Part shown: piece by piece, positions 8,614 through 17,176 of the stretch
How the letters are laid out: every line of letters starts with the position of its first letter
How positions within the stretch are numbered: position 1 is the stretch's first letter
Assembly: GCF_014873765.1 (NCBI RefSeq)
Contig: NZ_JADBGG010000023.1
Coordinates: forward strand, 1 to 64,000
Length of the DNA: 64,000 nt
Direction of reading: 5' to 3'
From: Desulfomicrobium macestii
GTDB lineage: Bacteria > Desulfobacterota > Desulfovibrionia > Desulfovibrionales > Desulfomicrobiaceae
Translations under genes and position numbers: made by a program
The notes under the pieces: model-generated
Seen by the model: only the letters and a program-made list of their open reading frames with translations
Told to the model about the DNA's origin: nothing
Databases searched by the model: none

Positions 8614-9767
8614 CTCGAAAAACACCTCTTGTACTCGGGAGCCTTCACGGGTTCCGGTCCGGCGGCCAGACGGCGGGCCGAGAGGCGCTGACGGAGCAGG
8701 TTTTCGTTGCGGGCAGCGGACAGCCCTGTCTCCATGCCGATCTTGCCTTCGGTTATAAGCCGGATCAGGCACTGCTCCATGGTCTGCATGCCGAGCTGCA
8801 TGCCCGTTTCGATGGAGGAGTAGATCATGTCGTCCTTGCCCTGACGGATGAGGTTGGAGATGCCGGGGGTGGAGACCATGATCTCCACGGCCGGAATGCG
8901 TCCCGTGCCCGAGGCGTTGGGCAGCAGACGTTGCGAGATCACGGCTTTGAGCGTCGAGGAAAGCTGCTGGCGGATCTGGGCCTGCTCGCCCGCCGGGAAC
9001 GCGCCGACCAGACGGTTGATGGTCGAGACGCAGTCGCGGGAGTGCAGGGTGGAGAAGACCAGGTGCCCGGTCTCGGCGGCCATGATGGCCGTGCGCATGG
9101 TCTCCAGGTCCCGCATTTCGCCCACCAGCAGGACGTCCGGGTCGGCGCGAAGGGCGTCGCGCAGGGCGTCGGCGAAGGTCGGCACGTCGGAGTGCAGTTC
9201 GCGCTGGTGGATGATGCTCAGGTTGTTCTGGTAGACGTACTCGATGGGGTCCTCGATGGTGATGATGTTGCGCCGTGAGGTGGCGTTGATGTCATCTAGG
9301 ACTGTAGCCAGGGTGGTGGACTTGCCCGAGCCGGTTACACCCGTGACCAGGATCAGTCCGTCGCGCAGTCTCGTCAGTTCGGCGATGGCTCCGGGCAGGC
9401 CGAGGCTCTCGAAGGATGGGATCCCCGCATGCAGGAGGCGGGCGGCTACGCTCATGGCGCCGCGCTGGTAGTACACGGCGATTCGGAAGCGGCCTTCGCT
9501 GGCGCTGACCGCAAAATCCACGGAACGCTTGTCTTTCAAGACCTGGGCGTGCCGGGCGGTGAGCATTTGGCCCACCAGAATCTCGATGTCAGCTGGACTG
9601 TACGGATCGCAGCCAGCCCGTTGCAGTTCCCCCTTGATGCGGAAAATGGGCGGCATGTTGGCCGTGATGTGCAGATCAGAGGCCTTGCGGCGCACGGTTT
9701 CGCGGAACAGCGCCGTCATGTCGCAGGGCCTCTGCTCGGTCACGGGAGGGATGGGGCACAGGGTCAT
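8610..9767 (-). CDS. pilT: PilT-like retraction ATPase
   Basis: A 385-residue protein with Walker A GVTGSGKSTT, Walker B (DPDVLLVGEMRDLET), His box GHLVFSTLHS, and SNLIRQGKDDMIYSSIETG, close to the AIRNLIREGK signature that marks PilT retraction motors. There is no zinc tetracysteine, also as in PilT. Its ATG overlaps the secretin stop (ATGA), and its own stop overlaps the gspE start in the same way. Ordinary type II secretion systems lack a PilT, so its presence suggests that this pseudopilus can retract. Confidence 0.93.
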   Translation of the reverse strand: MTLCPIPPVTEQRPCDMTALFRETVRRKASDLHITANMPPIFRIKGELQRAGCDPYSPADIEILVGQMLTARHAQVLKDKRSVDFAVSASEGRFRIAVYYQRGAMSVAARLLHAGIPSFESLGLPGAIAELTRLRDGLILVTGVTGSGKSTTLATVLDDINATSRRNIITIEDPIEYVYQNNLSIIHQRELHSDVPTFADALRDALRADPDVLLVGEMRDLETMRTAIMAAETGHLVFSTLHSRDCVSTINRLVGAFPAGEQAQIRQQLSSTLKAVISQRLLPNASGTGRIPAVEIMVSTPGISNLIRQGKDDMIYSSIETGMQLGMQTMEQCLIRLITEGKIGMETGLSAARNENLLRQRLSARRLAAGPEPVKAPEYKRCFSR

Positions 9768-11575
9768 GGCTGGCCTGTCTTGCTGGTTTCTGGTTCGAGG
9801 ATGTTCTCCTTGCCCTCGGTGATCTGCTCGTGGGAGCTCTTGCGGCGCATGAATTCTCTGGATACGGCCTCGGCCTGGGCCGGGTGCATGATGACGTGCG
9901 GAGTGAGCAGGATCACGGTTTCGGTCTTCTTCTTGGTGTTCTTGATTTCGCTGAACAGCAGGCCCAGGCCCGGGACATCCCCCAGGCCCGGCACCTTGTT
10001 GGTGTTGTAGTCCAGGGACTCGCGGATGATGCCGCCGATGGCGATGGTCTGCCCGGACCTGGCCGAGAGGATGGATTTGAGTTCGCTCTTGCTCTTGCCG
10101 TCCAGTGGGAACTCCAGCACCTCACCGCTTTTCTCGTTGACCACGGAGATGCTGCTGTAGTTGAGGATGGGCGCGGAGATTTCGGCCTCGAACTCCATGG
10201 TCACGGTGCTGTCGGCGTTGATGAAAGTGGTCATCTCCACGTCCGTGCCGAGCTCCTCGCGGATGATGTTGACCTGAAAGGTGGTGATGGTGTCGCCCTG
10301 GTCGCCCACGGCCACGGTCTTGGTGGTCACGTCGTCGCGCAGGGGCGTCTCCTCGCCGACGAAGAATTCGACCTTGCTGTTGTTGGCCGTCATCAGGAAT
10401 GGTGTGGAGATGATCTCGGCTCGGCCCGCGTTCTCATACAGAGCCAGACGCGCGTATAATTTTTCAGAGTTGAATAAAAAGTTCAGAGTGTTGGAACCCA
10501 TGGACGTGCTGCCACCTAGGCCCAGAGTCGCGGCATAATCGCCCATGATGCCGCTGCCCGAGATTACATCCCAGTTCACGTCGAAGAAGCTTTCGAACCC
10601 GTCGCCTAGCGTCAGTTGCAAAATCCTGATTTCCAAAAGCACCTGGCTGGTGGGCGTGTCCAGGGCCTCGATGATGCGGCCCATCTCGTTCAGGAGCCCC
10701 CCGTCCAGGGAGCGGGCCACGATGCAGTTGTTGCGCTTGAAGACCGTCAGGATGGCCATGGTCGGCTTGGCGCCAGCCGATCCGCTTCCTCCCATTCTGG
10801 CTCCGGTGGTGGCCGGTTCGAGCAGGGGTACGTCCTGTCCGTCACCTTTGCCCGCGTCCACGGACAGGGTCGGGGAGCCGCCGCTGTTCTGGTTGATCAC
10901 GGCCGCTTTTTCGGGGTCGATGTGGCCGTAGATCTTCTCGTCCTCGATCACCGCCAAGTGTACTTCCTCGCCCATGGATGCCTTGATCAGCTTGGCCATG
11001 TCCGCCGCATTGGTGTAGCGCACGTAGAAGGCCCGGGTCTGGTCGCTCTGTCGGGCCTGGATGTCCTGCACGTATTCCTCGCGGGTCATGAGGGTGATGA
11101 TGCCCTGGCCTTCACGGTACCACAGGTTGTTCAGGCGGCAGATGGCGTTCAGGGCCTCGCGCAGGCTGATGTTCTGCAGAAAGATGTTGACGGGACTTGC
11201 GGCCACGGTGTTGGTGGCCACCACGTTGTAGCCGCAGATGTCGGTCAGCAGTTCGGCGATGGCCCTTACGTGCACGCCGCGAAGCATGAGGGATCCGATA
11301 TGGGCGTCCATGCCTCCGCGCAGGGGAGCGTTGGCCTGGGCCGTCATGTCGCGCAGGGTCGTCTCCACATCATCAACGGGTTGCCCCTTGATGACGCGCA
11401 CGATGGGGCCGGAATCCTCCAGCAGGGGCAGCGCCTCGGCGGAGAGGAAGCCCTGGTTCCCGGCGGTTTTGAAGGTGGGGCCGCCCTTTGGGGCGATTTT
11501 TTCCTTCATTCCGGCGCATCCGGCGAGCAGCAGCATTGTCGCGCACAGAATCGCAAGTCGCACGGAGCTGCTCAT
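9764..11575 (-). CDS. gspD: Secretin (GspD/PilQ/MshL-like) outer-membrane lipoprotein
   Basis: A 603-residue protein with lipobox LLAGC (Cys 20), so it can reach the outer membrane as a self-lipidated secretin without a separate pilotin. Then come an STN/N0-like domain (about 85-170, ISLREALNAICRLNNLWY), an N1-like region, a Gly/Ser linker (SGGSPTL ... GARMGGSGSAGAKP, about 235-280) and the secretin core (about 310-570) with VPGLGDVPGLGLLF and the ending TVILLTPHVI. It forms the outer-membrane gate. It starts 4 nt inside the PilP-like gene. Confidence 0.95.
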   Translation of the reverse strand: MSSSVRLAILCATMLLLAGCAGMKEKIAPKGGPTFKTAGNQGFLSAEALPLLEDSGPIVRVIKGQPVDDVETTLRDMTAQANAPLRGGMDAHIGSLMLRGVHVRAIAELLTDICGYNVVATNTVAASPVNIFLQNISLREALNAICRLNNLWYREGQGIITLMTREEYVQDIQARQSDQTRAFYVRYTNAADMAKLIKASMGEEVHLAVIEDEKIYGHIDPEKAAVINQNSGGSPTLSVDAGKGDGQDVPLLEPATTGARMGGSGSAGAKPTMAILTVFKRNNCIVARSLDGGLLNEMGRIIEALDTPTSQVLLEIRILQLTLGDGFESFFDVNWDVISGSGIMGDYAATLGLGGSTSMGSNTLNFLFNSEKLYARLALYENAGRAEIISTPFLMTANNSKVEFFVGEETPLRDDVTTKTVAVGDQGDTITTFQVNIIREELGTDVEMTTFINADSTVTMEFEAEISAPILNYSSISVVNEKSGEVLEFPLDGKSKSELKSILSARSGQTIAIGGIIRESLDYNTNKVPGLGDVPGLGLLFSEIKNTKKKTETVILLTPHVIMHPAQAEAVSREFMRRKSSHEQITEGKENILEPETSKTGQP

Positions 11576-11955
11576 AGCAGGAAGACCTCATAGGAGAAGG
11601 TCTCGGGATCTTCACCTTTTTTGGAGTGTTTTGGCCCGGCCTCGAAGCTAATGCTGCGGGGGGTGACCTTCATGATCTTGAACTCGTGGGGCAAACCCTG
11701 GAAGTTCACGGCGATGGTGTCCCCGCCCTTGAACACCGCCAGTTCATCGTAGCCGTTTATCTGGACGATGACCCGTTCAACCTTGCCCGCCATGACGATG
11801 CCCATGACCACCACTTGCTGAATGGCCTGGGCATACTGGTAGGGATTGGTGATGGCCTCGGTTTGCCTGAACGGGTCGCGCTGGGCGTTATCCGCCCTGG
11901 CCGGAGCCGATTGGAGCAGAAGTGCCAGGAGCAGGGCCGCGATTATCTTGTGCAT
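11572..11955 (-). CDS. pilP: PilP/GspC-like periplasmic linker
   Basis: A 127-residue exported protein: signal peptide (MHKIIAALLLALLLQSAPARA), a conserved RDPFRQ motif just after it (as in PilP and GspC-type proteins) and a small beta domain (about 50-125). PilP links the inner-membrane PilNO complex to the secretin. Start 11955 is preferred to ATG 11970 because AGAGG lies 6 nt upstream. Confidence 0.8.
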   Translation of the reverse strand: MHKIIAALLLALLLQSAPARADNAQRDPFRQTEAITNPYQYAQAIQQVVVMGIVMAGKVERVIVQINGYDELAVFKGGDTIAVNFQGLPHEFKIMKVTPRSISFEAGPKHSKKGEDPETFSYEVFLL

Positions 11956-11972
11956 GTAAAACCTCTGCATGT

Positions 11973-12515
11973 TCAGATCATGAGATTGAAGGTGATTTCC
12001 AGAAATTCGCCGTTACCGGCCGTAAGTGCTACCTCGTCGACCCTGATGGCGTCGGGCATGTTTCGCAGCGACTCCAGCAACTGCAGAAAGCCGTGAAAGG
12101 AGCCGGACAGGCTGAGCTGGAAGAGGTTCCATTCCAGTTGCAGCAGGGTGTCCGATTTGCGCCCTCCCGGAGTTAGGGACACTACCTTCAGTCCGCTTGC
12201 CGCCACATGCTCGTTGATCTGACGCAGCATGTGGGTGACCTCCCTGGCCTCTCCGGTGTGCATGAGGGTGCCCTTGAGCCTTTTGTTCACTTCCTCAAGG
12301 TCCTTCTTGGCGTTTTCCAGTTCATGTTTGACCTGGATCAGGGGCGGGATTTGCTTCAGCCCGTTGACCTCTCCGACGACCTTGTTCAGGGCCGCCACGG
12401 TCTTTTTGAACTCCTTTTCCTGGGGTTCGTAGACCTTCTTCATGTAGAAGAAGGTACAGGCGATGATGATGGCGGCCATGATGCCGTACTTTTCGAACTG
12501 GGACAGTTTCTTCAT
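11973..12515 (-). CDS. pilO: PilO/GspM-like inner-membrane alignment protein
   Basis: A 180-residue protein: short cytoplasmic N-terminus (MKKLSQFEKYG), one membrane helix (IMAAIIIACTFFYM), a coiled coil (about 35-95, EKEFKKTVAALNKVV, LENAKKDLEEVNKRL) and a ferredoxin-like domain with LSLSGSFHGFLQLLESL. It pairs with PilN. The start is taken at MKKL, 12 bp after the PilMN stop, rather than in the upstream extension that overlaps PilMN. Confidence 0.88.
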   Translation of the reverse strand: MKKLSQFEKYGIMAAIIIACTFFYMKKVYEPQEKEFKKTVAALNKVVGEVNGLKQIPPLIQVKHELENAKKDLEEVNKRLKGTLMHTGEAREVTHMLRQINEHVAASGLKVVSLTPGGRKSDTLLQLEWNLFQLSLSGSFHGFLQLLESLRNMPDAIRVDEVALTAGNGEFLEITFNLMI

Positions 12516-12526
12516 GCTCACGGCAT

Positions 12527-14089
12527 TCACCCCTTGATGTTGACGGTCATCTCGAATTCCAGCCGTCCGACCCCGGCCGTGATTTTGTCGATCACGGCCG
12601 AGTCGCACCAGCCCCGCTCCTGTAATTTGGCAGCGTAGGATCCCAGCGCCTCCAGATCAAAAGCGCTGCCCGTGAGCTTGAAGGCGCTTTTATCCGCCTG
12701 GGCAAAGGATTTGAGGACAATGTGTTCGGGCATGTCCTGCCCCATGTCCCGGAAGAATTCGATGAATCTGTTCATTTCCTGATCGGCCTGGGTTTCCATG
12801 TAGTGCAGCCGTTTTCCGGCTTGCTCCACTTCCTTGCCCAGCTTGTCCTTCTCGGCGAGGAGCCCCTCGTAGGTGGCTATCTCGGCCTTTCTCTTTTTGA
12901 GGTCGGTTTCGTAGATGGCGATTTGCGCCTTGTAGTCCTGTTCCTGGTATCTCATGAAGGCGTAGTGCCCGGTCAGGCTCAGGACCAAAATGCCTGTGAT
13001 GGCCACGGGCACGAGGTAGGCGCTCTGTCGGATACGCACGGAGAGGGGCACGCTGTCGTCGATGCCGGCTTGACGCGCGCCCGCGCCATGCAATTCGCGC
13101 ATGGCCGCGCCGACCACAGTGCCGTATACGGCGTGGGAGGGGTCTCCCTTGGCGTCAGCCAGTCCGGCCGAGCGAGGCAGATCCAGGGGCATCGCGCCAT
13201 TGGGGCAGAATTCGGAGATGAAGTCGACGATGTCCCTGTCCGTGGCTCCCAGACCCGAAAGAATCAGGGGTTCGGGCTGGGGCACCTGCCGCACCGTGAA
13301 GCGCATGGTGTCGACCAGGTCCTGGGAAACGAGCTCTCCTGAAACATGGGCAGCAATGGACTCCTGGCTGAGGCTCAGCGTGTTGATCTGCTGGGGGATG
13401 CCGCCGCTCAGGACCGCGAAATTCGAATAGTCCTGTCCTACCTCCAGCACGGCCCGAGGGGTGTCGCGGCCGTCCATGTGCAGGACGTAGTAGAAGCAGG
13501 CTTCGGGCGGATAGATGCGCGTCAGGCGAAAGCCCGCCACCTTGAAGCGCTCCCGCACGGCCCGGTACACGTTGCGTTCGATGGCGGCCACGTTCACCGT
13601 GGTCTGGTCGTCGTCCTCGTAGACGATGTCGCCGGGCTTGGCTTTGAGTTCGGGTTTTCGTTCCACGGCGATGAGGGCCGTGACGCCGTTTATGCCCGTG
13701 TACGGCTCCACTTCCCACTTCACGGCCTCGCGCAACTGGTAGGCTTTCATGCCCCTGATCTTGGCCCGGTCCATGAGCAGTTCGAAGGCCCGGGCCAGGG
13801 GCGAGACGAGAATGGCCGCACCGCCGCTCACGCCCAGGCGTTCGGCCAGGGCCTTGAGGCTGGCCACGTCGGGCAGGTCTTCGTGGGTGTCGGGGCGCTT
13901 CAGGGACGCGTAGTCGATGATTTCGAAGCCCCGGCCCTGGCGGCGGACCACGGCGGCGCGGATGTCGTCGCCGGCCATCTCCACGGCCAGGATGCGCCTG
14001 CCGGGCGAGGGAAGACGAAAACCGCCGCTGCTTGATCCTTTCTTGGAGGAACTCGCCCGCCACGGGCGCGGCATCTTGGGAAAACGCAT
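12527..14089 (-). CDS. PilM-PilN fusion (GspL-like)
   Basis: A 520-residue protein. Residues 30-330 are an actin-like PilM domain (ILAVEMAGDDIRAAVV, YSNFAVLSGG, LILSGLGA). A membrane helix near 340-360 (LVPVAITGILVLSLTG), a coiled coil (DLKKRKAEIATYEGLLAEK) and a PilN-like periplasmic fold follow. In type IV pili these are two proteins; in type II secretion GspL has this joined layout. The Ser/Lys-rich N-terminus (SSSKKGSSSGG) before the PilM core is unusual. Confidence 0.9.
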   Translation of the reverse strand: MRFPKMPRPWRASSSKKGSSSGGFRLPSPGRRILAVEMAGDDIRAAVVRRQGRGFEIIDYASLKRPDTHEDLPDVASLKALAERLGVSGGAAILVSPLARAFELLMDRAKIRGMKAYQLREAVKWEVEPYTGINGVTALIAVERKPELKAKPGDIVYEDDDQTTVNVAAIERNVYRAVRERFKVAGFRLTRIYPPEACFYYVLHMDGRDTPRAVLEVGQDYSNFAVLSGGIPQQINTLSLSQESIAAHVSGELVSQDLVDTMRFTVRQVPQPEPLILSGLGATDRDIVDFISEFCPNGAMPLDLPRSAGLADAKGDPSHAVYGTVVGAAMRELHGAGARQAGIDDSVPLSVRIRQSAYLVPVAITGILVLSLTGHYAFMRYQEQDYKAQIAIYETDLKKRKAEIATYEGLLAEKDKLGKEVEQAGKRLHYMETQADQEMNRFIEFFRDMGQDMPEHIVLKSFAQADKSAFKLTGSAFDLEALGSYAAKLQERGWCDSAVIDKITAGVGRLEFEMTVNIKG

Positions 14090-14101
14090 CAGTTCATATC
14101 C

Positions 14102-16117
14102 TTAAGGCAAGAGGCCAAAGTCGTCGGTGTCCACGGTCAGGGCCGTTTTTTGCCCACTGCCGGGAGCGGCCGTGACGGGGAAGAGTAGGATAGTTCCGCT
14201 CTCGCTCGCCTCGGGTTCGTCGTCTCCGTCGGTGTCGTTCCAGAAGATCAGGCAACGCCCGCCGGTGGTGGCATTGGTTGCCGAAAAATCGGAGTAGGCG
14301 AAGACAGGCGGGCTGGTGGCGTTGCCTGCGGCCCAGTCGCCAGCGATGGCAGCTTCAAGGATGTCCACACCGGCCACGGGAGCCTGGGTGGAGGCGAGAA
14401 AGCGGGCTTTGGTCGTGGTATCGGCATTGATGACTGTGAAGCGTTGCAGTTCGAAAAAGCCCTGCCGCCACTGTGTGCCGCTCACGATGAGGTGGCGGTT
14501 GTCCTTGTTATCGTTGAGCAAGGCATCGTAGTCATCCACGTCAAAGGCTTCCGTGAGAATCGTAGGGTCGGTGCCGTTGTTGCTGCCGAAGTCGAACTGT
14601 CCGTCGAACCCGCGTGACAGGACCAGCATGGCGTCGTTGGTGTCATCCTTGAAAAAGAGGAATTCCCGGCCCCAAGCGTCGCGCAGCACGTTGTCCGCGC
14701 CTGCCTTAAAGGGAGCTCCGATATAGGGGTGCCGCCAGCCAAGTCCAAAGCGGGTGGCGTTAAGGTCATCGTCGGCCAAGCCCGGTTTGTCGGTCCACAG
14801 GCCGCGTGGTTGGCCCGTGGTGTAGGGGGTGTCCGAGTCGTCGGCGTTGTTCCAGAAATCGTCGGAAGGATCGGTTGCCGTGTCTTTGTCGTCCCAGCGG
14901 AAAAGCTCCGGCCAGGCGGTCATGTCGCCGGTGTAGCCGGTGTTGAGCCCAAGCAGGCCTTCGCCGATCAGGGCGCGGCGGATGCGGTCCAACAGTTCTT
15001 CGGTCTCCCTGGTTTTGCGGGAGTCTTCGGCGTCAAAGATGGCTTTCCAGTCGCGGGAGTGGAGCTTCATGACGATGTTGTCGCGGTTCTTGGGGTGGTC
15101 CGGGTCATAGGCTTTGGACATGATGTCGTCGGCGTTTATGGTCCAGTGAAAGGACGAGCATTCGCCTTTGGTCGGGTAGAAACCCTCTCTGTCCGGGCCT
15201 TCGGACAGAATCCAGAAAAGGGTGTGCCCGGGGCTGTCGGGATCGGCGGTGATGAAGAAGCGCAAGGCCCGGTCCCAGCCGTCGGCCAGGCGGTCGGCCG
15301 TCTGCAGGAGGCGGAACGATTCCTTGTCATCATAGAATTCTCCCAGTTCACCGTCTGAGGGTGTGTAGTCACCGTCTTCCCAGGTCGCGTTGGTGACTTC
15401 CCAGCGTGGCTGAAGATTGGCGTACATGTCGTCGTCCGTGGCCCAGTGGTCGGAGTCGGCGGGTTTTCCTTCCTGGGGCGGGGTCAGGTACGGCCCTTTC
15501 CAACCGTCGCCGAGCACTTCGCCGGGCGCGGGGTGTCCGGGGTGTTCGGGAAGGTCGACAGGAAGATCTTCGACATACCGGGTCCATAGACCACGCGGTT
15601 GGCCTTCGTTTTCCGTTTCCGGGCCGCCGATGTGGTCGTCGTATTTGTCTTTGTCGTCGATGAGCTTGCGGTAGGGCTGGTTCCAGACCCATCGATCACC
15701 AGCGAAACGACCCGAAGGACGATAGAATACCAGAGTCGGGTCCATCCGGTATTCAGGGCCCTGGCCCACGTTTTTGCCGGACAGGGTGGCCGGGACGGAC
15801 CAGTCGACACCCAGAACATTGGGCTTGATCTCGGCCCGCGCTTCCCACAGGTCCGGCCACTCCCGCATGTCGCCCACGTAGCCGCCGATGATGGGGCGGC
15901 CCTGCTCGTCGAAGCGGCCCTCGGGGCCAAGGATGGCGTCGCGGATCTGGTCCATGCGCTCGCGGGTGCGGCGCTCGCGTTCCATGTCGTCGAGCATGCC
16001 CACGGCCGGGACCATCATGGCCGCCAGGAAGCCGAGGATTGTCAGCACCACCAGCACTTCCAGTAGGGTGAAGCCGCGTGGGGCAGTGAAAAAAAGATGT
16101 ATGGCCGGGCGGCGCAT
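14102..16117 (-). CDS. Giant pseudopilin with two tandem GspG-like modules
   Basis: A 671-residue protein. The class III leader is cut after Gly15: G-FTLLEVLVVLTILGFLA, with Glu at +5. Two similar modules follow. Module 1 has RMDQIRDAILG, YVGDMREWPDLW, QPRGLW and GDGWKGPYL; module 2 has LLDRIRRALIG, YTGDMTAWPELF, QPRGLW and GLGWRHPYIG, then a GspG-like DAWGREFLFF. The C-terminal part is rich in Asp, Thr and Gly. Normal pseudopilins have 130-300 residues, so this is far larger and may be the tip or adhesive subunit. Its ATG overlaps the preceding gene's stop. Confidence 0.88.
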   Translation of the reverse strand: MRRPAIHLFFTAPRGFTLLEVLVVLTILGFLAAMMVPAVGMLDDMERERRTRERMDQIRDAILGPEGRFDEQGRPIIGGYVGDMREWPDLWEARAEIKPNVLGVDWSVPATLSGKNVGQGPEYRMDPTLVFYRPSGRFAGDRWVWNQPYRKLIDDKDKYDDHIGGPETENEGQPRGLWTRYVEDLPVDLPEHPGHPAPGEVLGDGWKGPYLTPPQEGKPADSDHWATDDDMYANLQPRWEVTNATWEDGDYTPSDGELGEFYDDKESFRLLQTADRLADGWDRALRFFITADPDSPGHTLFWILSEGPDREGFYPTKGECSSFHWTINADDIMSKAYDPDHPKNRDNIVMKLHSRDWKAIFDAEDSRKTRETEELLDRIRRALIGEGLLGLNTGYTGDMTAWPELFRWDDKDTATDPSDDFWNNADDSDTPYTTGQPRGLWTDKPGLADDDLNATRFGLGWRHPYIGAPFKAGADNVLRDAWGREFLFFKDDTNDAMLVLSRGFDGQFDFGSNNGTDPTILTEAFDVDDYDALLNDNKDNRHLIVSGTQWRQGFFELQRFTVINADTTTKARFLASTQAPVAGVDILEAAIAGDWAAGNATSPPVFAYSDFSATNATTGGRCLIFWNDTDGDDEPEASESGTILLFPVTAAPGSGQKTALTVDTDDFGLLP

Positions 16118-17082
16118 CAGTTGATGTCTCCGTCGGCGTTGAAGTCGATACCCCAGCCGGTCATGTCCACGGAGGGGTGAATGAGGCCCTCACTGTCCAG
16201 AATGGCGAAAAAGGCCGGGTGCTGAGCCTCGTAGGCGTCCAGGGTGCGGCGAGCCGCCGTGGTCAGTGCTGCACCAGGCAAAACGCCTTCGGCGGCGTAG
16301 GCTGTAATGGTGCCATTGGAGCTTGTGCCCAGGGGATTGTCGAGGCGTAGCCGCTGTGCCGTGGCCTTGAGTCGGGGCAGGAGCAGGCTGTACCATTTCC
16401 ACTCGTAGTTGATGGGGTCCTGGCCGCTTTCCGGGCAAGTGGGCGCGCCGTGGACCTGTCCGTTCTTGATCAGGGAGGTTTCCGAACCCAGCCCGAAGAC
16501 CATGCGAAAAAGGGTTTCAGGGTGATCGCGATCTTGCTCAGTCAAATCGGCGGTAATGCTGCCCGTGGCGTTGTCCCCGCCTCCGGTCATGAGCACGGCC
16601 ACATTGGCAGCCACGGGTTGCATGTTGGGAGAGCGGGTGGCCACGTCGCGGTCATAAGGAGAATTATAGTTGTAGACGTGCAGTACGCCCCTGCCGCGCA
16701 GTTCTAAGGCTTCAGCCTCGCTCAGATGATGGATGTGCAGACGGTGGCGTTGGTCCATCCTGTGACCGAGGACTTCGTATCCGGTTTCCGGGTCCTGGTC
16801 CGAGACCATGGGCTTGTGGTAGGCCCCCGTATTTTTATCTACGGAAACGATATTGATCATGCCCGTTGGGTATTTGCCGTTTTTTTGAAGATCCGCAGTG
16901 ACCAGTCCGATGAGGGCTGCCATGTTGGTGCGGGTGACTGTGGCCAGGGCCTCGCTCCCGATCCCGGCCAGGCGCGGGGCGACCATTGCGATGACAAAGC
17001 CCAGAATGACCAGCACTACCAGCAGCTCCATGAGGGTGAAGCCGCGCTGGCGGAAATAATGTGGCTGGGGTGATCTGGACAT
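16117..17082 (-). CDS. Large pseudopilin (type II secretion/type IV pilin N-terminus)
   Basis: A 321-residue protein with leader cut after Gly14 (QRG-FTLMELLVVLVILGFVI, Glu at +5) and a conserved APRLAGIGSEALATVTRTNM helix. The body has no family I know. It shares the layout of the next pseudopilin upstream: LSEAEALELRGRGVLHVYNY here versus LNAREAAELKTLGIVSVLNL there, RMVFGLGSETSLI versus RIVLGFGPENGLV, LLLPRLKATAQRL versus IVLPRLEATAERI, and a WGIDF ending versus WGIDI. The two are paralogues. Confidence 0.88.
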   Translation of the reverse strand: MSRSPQPHYFRQRGFTLMELLVVLVILGFVIAMVAPRLAGIGSEALATVTRTNMAALIGLVTADLQKNGKYPTGMINIVSVDKNTGAYHKPMVSDQDPETGYEVLGHRMDQRHRLHIHHLSEAEALELRGRGVLHVYNYNSPYDRDVATRSPNMQPVAANVAVLMTGGGDNATGSITADLTEQDRDHPETLFRMVFGLGSETSLIKNGQVHGAPTCPESGQDPINYEWKWYSLLLPRLKATAQRLRLDNPLGTSSNGTITAYAAEGVLPGAALTTAARRTLDAYEAQHPAFFAILDSEGLIHPSVDMTGWGIDFNADGDIN

Positions 17083-17176
17083 GAATGCGCGGGTCCTTGA
17101 AAAGAATGACGGGTGAAGAAAAAGGGCGGGGAGAGGATCTCCCCGCCGGATGTCAACCAGAGGTCAGATAAGATGT

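Noticed and set aside
8613-8772. Longer N-terminus for GspE
   Set aside because: The extra 53 residues overlap the PilT-like gene, have no family match and lack a ribosome-binding site; the ATGA overlap gives the correct start.
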